Below, in pieces: positions 9,371 through 16,752 of a stretch of DNA of 16,752 nucleotides; within the stretch, counting starts at the first letter, position 1, and each line of letters begins with the position of its first letter. The notes below the pieces were generated by a model. It saw only the letters and a list, made by a program, of their open reading frames with translations. It was not told the DNA's origin and did not search any database. The position numbers and the translations under genes were made by a program. The DNA is from Podochytrium sp. JEL0797 (lineage: Eukaryota; Chytridiomycota; Chytridiomycetes; Chytridiales; Chytriomycetaceae). Where the stretch lies: NCBI GenBank assembly GCA_027596195.1, contig JADGJG010000549.1, forward strand, positions 1 through 16,752, in the 5' to 3' direction.

Positions 9371-9447
9371 TTTTCTCCACCGCAACAATTGCGGAACCTC
9401 CTCTTTCCTCAGTTCATAAACTCTCCTCCCTTCAACGGTGGCAAATA
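9371..9447 (-). pseudogene. Relic of the 3' end of a second WOPR gene
   Basis: On the minus strand this segment encodes PLKGGEFMN and a TGA stop, matching PLKEGEFMS and the stop of the intact WOPR gene at 5163. Similarity extends about 13 codons into the coding region (tat-ttg-cca-ccg against tat-ttt-tca-ccg). It also covers at least 35 bases of 3' flank (5128-5162 against about 9374-9408). At about 9447 it switches abruptly to sequence matching the 5' flank of the intact gene from 7648. The body of the gene is absent. I read this as a tandem duplicate that lost its coding region by internal deletion. Confidence 0.8.
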
Positions 9448-9935
9448 TGCGGGGATTCGCTGGGAAAGTCCCTCCTCTGTGTTCACGGAATGATCACTGC
9501 ATTTGCTGCCGCTGCCGCCTGGAGCATTGTGAACTGCTCCAGAAACCGCGACATTGTTTTACTCCTCCCTCCGGCCTAGGCCCGAAGACTCCATTCTCCC
9601 AAGCTGACGCCGCGTGGTCCTATCGCCACCCTCTGATCCATATCTGATACTAATGCGAATCTCCGACGGGCGCCACACTCCCAAGCATTCAAACACCGCC
9701 CTCAATCTCTGCGCTCGCGTGGGGAAGACAAGGCATCGAAAAAACCTGATTGAGATATTATCTGTTGTGTGTTTGCTTGTGCGTTCAAATTTGTGGTCGT
9801 TGGGTTTGCACGCCTTGGTTGTCGACGCCTTCCTCGGAGATACGATTTTCGAGGAAATGAGGAGAATTCCGCCACACGATCCAGGCCCCGCAGCACAAGC
9901 TGTTGAGCTGCTTCGACATATTCTCTCCCAAATTG
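9448..9935. repeat. Direct repeat copy B (5' flank of the deleted WOPR copy)
   Basis: Partner of copy A at 7648-8168 with a constant 1800-base offset for about 323 bases. It then gains one base near 9774, and similarity fades past about 9827 before a short related block at 9860-9935. It abuts the relic WOPR 3' end on its left. On its right it reaches to within about 65 bases of the stop codon of the membrane-protein gene at 9998, so that gene's 3' untranslated region overlaps duplicated DNA. Confidence 0.9.
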
Positions 9936-9937
9936 CT

Positions 9938-9943
9938 TTTATT
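9938..9943 (-). terminator. Candidate poly(A) signal of the membrane-protein gene
   Basis: AATAAA on the minus strand, 55 to 60 bases downstream of the TGA at 9998. It follows a pyrimidine-rich stretch and sits at the edge of duplicated copy B. Confidence 0.5.
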
Positions 9944-9997
9944 GAAAAGAAGGCGGGGGTATGCAAACGAAAAGGAAACACGCAGCAAAAGAGTCAA

Positions 9998-11000
9998 TCA
10001 CACAATATCCTCGGGAACGGGATCTTTCCATTCCAAGCCCTCTGCATGATCTTCGTCCTCTTCTTGCGTAAAATCGAGTAACATCTCGACGTCTGACAAT
10101 GACAAATAGACCCGGACAATAAAATAAACGTCCTGAATTGATGGAAAATAAAAATAGAAAGGTTTTAAGTTAGCTTGAGCAAACAACGTGTTTCGGAGAA
10201 TCACCTTCAAAAACACCAAAAGCCGAACCGCCAGCACAGCCAGCGCCATGCCCGTGACACACATGATGGCCAATAGAATCGTTTCAAACAGATCGGAACT
10301 GTAAGTGCCGGGGACGGATCGCACCAGGCGAAGCAAGTCCCAGCAGGAGATGAGTGCACTCAAACACCCCACCGGTGTGCCAAGATTCATCCAAATCAGC
10401 CATGCAACATGGTGCACTTTGTCCAAACTCCTCTGTTCCAAAATGACAAGAAAATTATTAAAAAGGGTTCTCGCAAGCCCAAATTCGAAATAGTCGCTCA
10501 CCTCAATTTTCCATTGCGAGGTGACTCCCACAAACTCGATTGATAGCAGGTGCAGCAAGTACAGCAACACAACTTGCACTTCTGTATCAAGCGCCTCTGG
10601 TGAGCACGAGGCCTCTTGCACGCACGTTGTCACAGTTGATTGGATGCTTCGAAACATCCATTCGCTGAGTGCGAAGCGGAGGAGGAAGGCAGCCGTGAGG
10701 TGGCTGGATAGAATTCAATACCGAGATAAGCGATTGGGAAAGGACTCACATATAAAGCCATATCCGGGCGGCCTTCGCATCGGAGGGGTTCTGGAATCCA
10801 AGCGAAGCAACGGAGACGAGGAGGAATATCAGGCAGACGGCGGCAACGAGAGACTGGTTCGTAGCGTACAGTGACCCCGTGGCGATTGAGAGACAGTGGA
10901 GGAGCACGAGCGTCAGGCAAACGGATGCGGATAAGCCCATTATGGAATAAGCCTCCCGAATTTTTGAATTTTTTTGTTCTCCCAGTTCATTCCGCGCCAT
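9998..11000 (-). CDS. Small multi-pass membrane protein of unknown function
   Basis: Spliced model: exons 11000-10750, 10664-10502, 10432-10205 and 10132-9998, giving 258 aa. The introns are 85, 69 and 72 bases. The start ATG at 11000 begins MARNELGEQKNSK, giving a short polar N-terminus. About five hydrophobic segments follow, including CLTLVLLHCLSIATG, VAAVCLIFLLVSVASLG and LLAIMCVTGMALAVLAVRLL. The C-terminus is cytosolic-looking and acidic (TQEEDEDHAEGLEWKDPVPE). I recognise no family. Introns 2 and 3 have good splice signals (GTGAGC with AACAG; a GCTAAC branch site with TTCAG). Both are multiples of three without stops, so retaining both would still encode 305 aa. Intron 1 contains in-frame stops and must be removed. 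Possible retention makes the middle of the model uncertain. Confidence 0.75.
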
Positions 11001-11395
11001 CAAAAAAAAAAACTTTTTCTAAATTAAAATTAAATAAGGAGGAAACGGAAGAAAAGGTCTGAAATATCAACTGTCTGACAGAGTGGGCAAACAACAGCCC
11101 CAGCGAACTGCGTACATCTCCAAAGTCATCTCCAAATGACATCTCCAGGCACGCGCCGTCACGCAATTTCGGCTTGCTGTCTGCACGCACCAAGACGCAA
11201 TTTGGGCTTGCTGTCAGAACAGCCAATGAAAGATCATTTCGGCTACGACCCGCTGGGGAATCAGGGCAAGACCCTGGGAAGACCCTTTAAATTGTATTTT
11301 CAAGTTTTTAAGATTCTCACGCGCAAACATCACCGCCAGCATTGGCGGTATCAATTATCAAAATGTCCAATGCGCCCCTCACTCAGCCTCTCCTT
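11001..11395. other. Intergenic region with short tandem repeats
   Basis: No gene seen. The right half is 3' flank of the sterol acyltransferase and the left end is the promoter and leader of the membrane-protein gene, with an A-run just upstream of its ATG. It contains three tandem CATCTCCA-type units (about 11113-11147), a duplicated 23-mer, and a 33-base copy of the end of the acyltransferase coding region. Confidence 0.6.
11161..11217. repeat. Imperfect direct repeat, 23 bases twice
   Basis: Positions 11161-11183 and 11195-11217 match at 21 of 23 bases (core ACGCAATTT then GGCTTGCTGTC), with a 34-base period. It lies about 160 bases upstream of the membrane-protein start, so a promoter role is possible but unproven. 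Confidence 0.7.
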
Positions 11396-11447
11396 TCACA
11401 TCTCCAAATAATGTTCACGCGCATACATCACCGCCAACATTGGCGGT
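11317..11447. repeat. Direct repeat of the acyltransferase 3' coding end
   Basis: Positions 11415-11447, coding for PPMLAVMYARE near the C-terminus of the sterol acyltransferase, recur at 11317-11349 downstream of its stop with 31 of 33 bases identical. The downstream copy reads PPMLAVMFARE in one frame but has no upstream coding context. Both copies contain a perfect 7-base inverted repeat (ACCGCCA with TGGCGGT, four-base loop). Confidence 0.8.
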
Positions 11448-13085
11448 CCCAAGAACATACTGAACCAAAATAACGCGTTTCCAAACGTCCGTTGCGTCTT
11501 CATAAACTCCAACCGACTCATCCAAATCAGTGGAATTTGCAGCATTTGGAATCCAAACAGCCACGGTCGGAATCTCTTTCCCGTCATGGAAATCACGAGC
11601 TCGTGAAACACGGAGCTGACAAAGAATGTCAACAGTGTCGCGCTGGGTTTGGACATTTTGTAGGAGGAGATTGACGAGAGATAGACGTGGCGGAGGAGGA
11701 ATTCGTGAACCGGTTTGTTCCAGCGACGCGCGTATTCGTCAAACGTGCATGCGTTCCACCAGTCTTGGTAAAATTCGCGGTCGGCAAAGAGAGTGAGCTC
11801 GGCAAACGCGTTGCAAATACACTGGTTTGTGTGAGTGGGCGTGTTGGCTCAAAAGGCAAAGTGAACCGGCTTACCTCGAAAATGATGAAGAAAGTCATCA
11901 TAAAACACACCATGAATGGCATAATCAGATAAACAATGGTCGTGAAAAAGTCCATGTTGTGTGTTTCTTGGAGGATTGGAATCACGTACTGATCCACTGT
12001 CGTGCAGAGGAGGAAGAAGGCGACAAAAGTACCCGCCACCCTTTCAAGGAATGCAGCAAGATTGAATCTGTTGGAATATCGTCAATGCAAGCGCGCCAAA
12101 AAAATCGAAAAAAGTCGTACTTTGCCGTGCGTGGATATTCGAGCTCATAAACGAGCGTAGGGACGAGCATGTAATCCACAAAGTTTGAGATCGTGATGTT
12201 CTGCGGGAATTGCGTGTGTTTCCATTTCCCCTTCAGCTCCCCTCGCAACACCTCTGCGTCACTCACAACAGCAGACATTTTCTCCTGTGCCCCATCACGC
12301 TCTTCCACCGTGTCTGAAACAACTGTCGATCCATCCGAAGAAACAGGAGAAGACTCGCTCACTTCGCGTGCCAACGTCTCAATTTCGACATCCGCGTCCT
12401 TCAACAGCTCAAGCTTCCAAAACATTTCCCCGTTCGATGCGAGGTACGAATGCTGCTTCATGAGCATCGAAATCGCGTGAATCGTCAGGAATCCCGTTTG
12501 CAACCACATCCAATCCTGCTGCGAAATCCAGACCATCCAACCAACGAACCAACCCGAAACCCAAACGGCACTCATCACGCTGGCAGTCTTGCGACCCACG
12601 AGATTGTGCTTCACGAGGGAATAAATCGCGACGCACATTCCGCAGCTTCCAATGAGAATGGCGTCGGCAACAATGAGGCGTTTGGAATCGTGCCCCAACA
12701 GCTGCAAAAGCTCCACACTTGTTACCAGCTCACCACGCTCGCGGTACGCACGAAGAATGGTGTAAACGGTGTACCAGGCGAGCCCCATCCAGAAGAATGT
12801 AATAAACCCTCGCAGCGGGACATCGGGTTGCGAGAGTGGTGAAGTGCGGGCGGAAAACTGGGTTCGACGCGCGTGGATGGACTTGTGGTGAGAGTGGTGT
12901 TTCTTGGACTCGAGAGCCTTGACCAACGAGCTGTTGCTGCTGGAGGCATCATTGTGGCGAAGGTGGCGGGCCGATGAGGAATCCGATTTTGCAGACAAGC
13001 TGTCAATGGCCATGGGACCAGGGGCGGATGGCTTCGATTGGCTCTTTCTCTTGCGCACGGCGGATGGGGAGGTTGTGTTGGGCAT
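11396..13085 (-). CDS. SOAT: Sterol O-acyltransferase (ACAT/ARE family, MBOAT)
   Basis: Spliced model: exons 13085-12121, 12067-11875 and 11821-11396, with introns of 53 and 53 bases, giving 527 aa. The family transfers a fatty acyl group from acyl-CoA to sterols in the endoplasmic reticulum, making steryl esters for lipid droplets. The N-terminal 80 residues are basic and Ser-rich, without a membrane segment. Several hydrophobic helices follow. Landmarks in order: NFVDYMLVPTLVYELEYPRT, completed across intron 1 into AKFNLAAF; then FYQDWWN (403-409), the ACAT signature; RWNKPVHEFLLRHVYLSS; and the MBOAT histidine His459 in SSVFHELVIS. The ELEYPRT and RHVYLSS sequences favour sterol acyltransferase over DGAT1. 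Start at 13085 is the first ATG of a long open frame. It shares a 384-base divergent upstream region with MTHFR. Confidence 0.92.
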
Positions 13086-13469
13086 CGCTGTGAATCCGGC
13101 TTGATTCGAAATATTTGGGAGACGGAAATGCAGCTCGAACGGTCGAACAATGGCAAGAGAATACTTGAAGAGGATGAGAAATCCCGGCGCTGCGACTGCG
13201 GAATATTTTCAAACGGATTATTTCTTTTTGCTAGGGTTGGATGACGAATCAAAAAAAAGAATCAACGAACGACAGTTTTGAACTTCATCAACTATTAAAT
13301 AAGTTAGGAGGTGATGGTTTGCGTAAAGGTCCGTTGAAAACGCGTCCATGTGGTGCAGCACGTTTTTCCGCAACCCCAAAATTCGGGGAGCCTGCGACAT
13401 TTTTGGGCAGCGAATCCCCCAAAACAGGCGCCCTTTTGAAATCACCCTGCAAATCCACCAGCCGCGCGA
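13086..13469. promoter_or_regulatory. Divergent promoter region between SOAT and MTHFR
   Basis: The two start codons face away from each other with 384 bases between them, so both promoters lie here. The sequence has A-rich and T-rich patches (for example around 13206-13265). I see no clear TATA box for either gene. Short frames inside it resemble nothing known. Confidence 0.6.
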
Positions 13470-15761
<2,292 letters not shown>

Positions 15762-16015
15762 GTTTATTTTTTTTGTGCGCGTGCGTGTGTGTGGCTTGCC
15801 TTTCTCTTCCCTTTGCCCTTTGCGAGAAAGATTCTGTCAAGTGTTGTGATTAGAACGATGACGGTTTGAAAAGAAGGGAATAAATCTGTTTTCTGAATGT
15901 TTTCTCTTGTTTTTCTGTCATAAATTTATCCGAAAGAAAGAATTCTATAAGGAACAAACGACAGAAAGACGTCGTGAAACAAGAAGGTTCAAGAAAGATT
16001 CTCGCGACTTGACAG
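15762..16015. other. MTHFR 3' flank and spacer before GAPDH
   Basis: No gene seen. It starts with a T-run and GT-rich 3' untranslated sequence of MTHFR and becomes AT-rich toward the GAPDH promoter. Confidence 0.6.
15879..15884 (+). terminator. Candidate poly(A) signal of MTHFR
   Basis: AATAAA about 118 bases past the MTHFR stop, followed by T-rich sequence (TGTTTTCTGAATGTTTTCTC), as expected for a downstream element. Confidence 0.65.
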
Positions 16016-16127
16016 TGCTTTTTGATCAAGTCGTTTCGCGGAGTCGTAAAAATATGTAATCCAAAATTGTTATAAAAGCGCATCTGCTTTTTGATCAGGC
16101 CTTTTCATCAACACTAAAACATCATAA
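16016..16127 (+). promoter_or_regulatory. GAPDH core promoter with TATA box and duplicated 13-mer
   Basis: TATAAAAG at 16071-16078 lies about 50 bases upstream of the GAPDH ATG, a good TATA box for a highly expressed gene. The 13-mer TGCTTTTTGATCA occurs at 16016-16028 and again at 16085-16097, one copy on each side of the TATA box. The start codon context, CATAAATGG, has A at -3. Confidence 0.7.

Positions 16128-16752
<625 letters not shown>

Noticed and set aside
9559..9981. A 140-residue minus-strand frame and overlapping plus-strand frame inside repeat copy B
   Set aside because: Neither is kept in copy A, where stops and a one-base indel interrupt them, so the core of the repeat is not evolving as coding sequence.
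11982..12120. Unspliced extension of the acyltransferase reading frame past 12121
   Set aside because: The 53-base intron 12120-12068 has GTACGA and CAACAG ends, and removing it restores the conserved ELEYPRTAKFNLAAF continuity; the extension matches nothing in the family.
13218..13445. A 75-residue minus-strand frame between SOAT and MTHFR
   Set aside because: No similarity, lies in the divergent promoter region, and antisense frames there are equally open.

Overview
The window is nuclear DNA from an intron-rich but compact eukaryote. Protein-coding genes are split by short GT-AG introns, mostly 50 to 120 bases and often with a CTAAC-like branch site, and some neighbours sit less than 100 bases apart. 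The best guess is a fungus, probably from an early-diverging lineage. One gene encodes a WOPR (Gti1/Pac2/Wor1) transcription regulator, a family known to me only from fungi. Another encodes a full-length two-propeller coronin-7, which I associate with animals and amoebae rather than yeasts and filamentous ascomycetes. The lineage call is inference.

Layout from left to right. Minus strand: coronin-7 (29-3049, three exons), followed 61 bases upstream by a two-motif CDGSH iron-sulfur protein (3111-3874, four exons). About 1.3 kb of gene-free DNA follows, then the WOPR regulator (5163-7546, six exons in my model). The region 7547-9997 has no intact gene. It holds a roughly 480-base segment present twice as a direct repeat, a relic of the 3' end of the WOPR gene, and a 794-base element with long terminal inverted repeats. 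Then come a small multi-pass membrane protein of unknown function (9998-11000) and a sterol O-acyltransferase (11396-13085), both on the minus strand. A 384-base divergent promoter region separates the acyltransferase from methylenetetrahydrofolate reductase (13470-15761, ten exons, plus strand). The plus-strand GAPDH gene (from 16128) runs off the right edge just before its catalytic cysteine.

The genes do not form one pathway. They cover actin and membrane traffic (coronin-7), iron-sulfur chemistry (CDGSH), developmental or morphological regulation (WOPR), lipid storage (sterol acyltransferase), one-carbon metabolism (MTHFR) and glycolysis (GAPDH).

The most unusual structure is the arrangement around the WOPR gene. 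Its last codons and 3' flank recur at about 9371-9447 and are joined directly to a second copy of its 5' flank (9448 to about 9935). This is what a tandem duplicate would look like after losing almost its whole coding region. An inverted-repeat element ends about 17 bases before the relic. I found no CRISPR array, rRNA or tRNA gene.

Exon boundaries were set by eye from reading frame, splice-site consensus and family conservation, so they are models and not transcript-supported.
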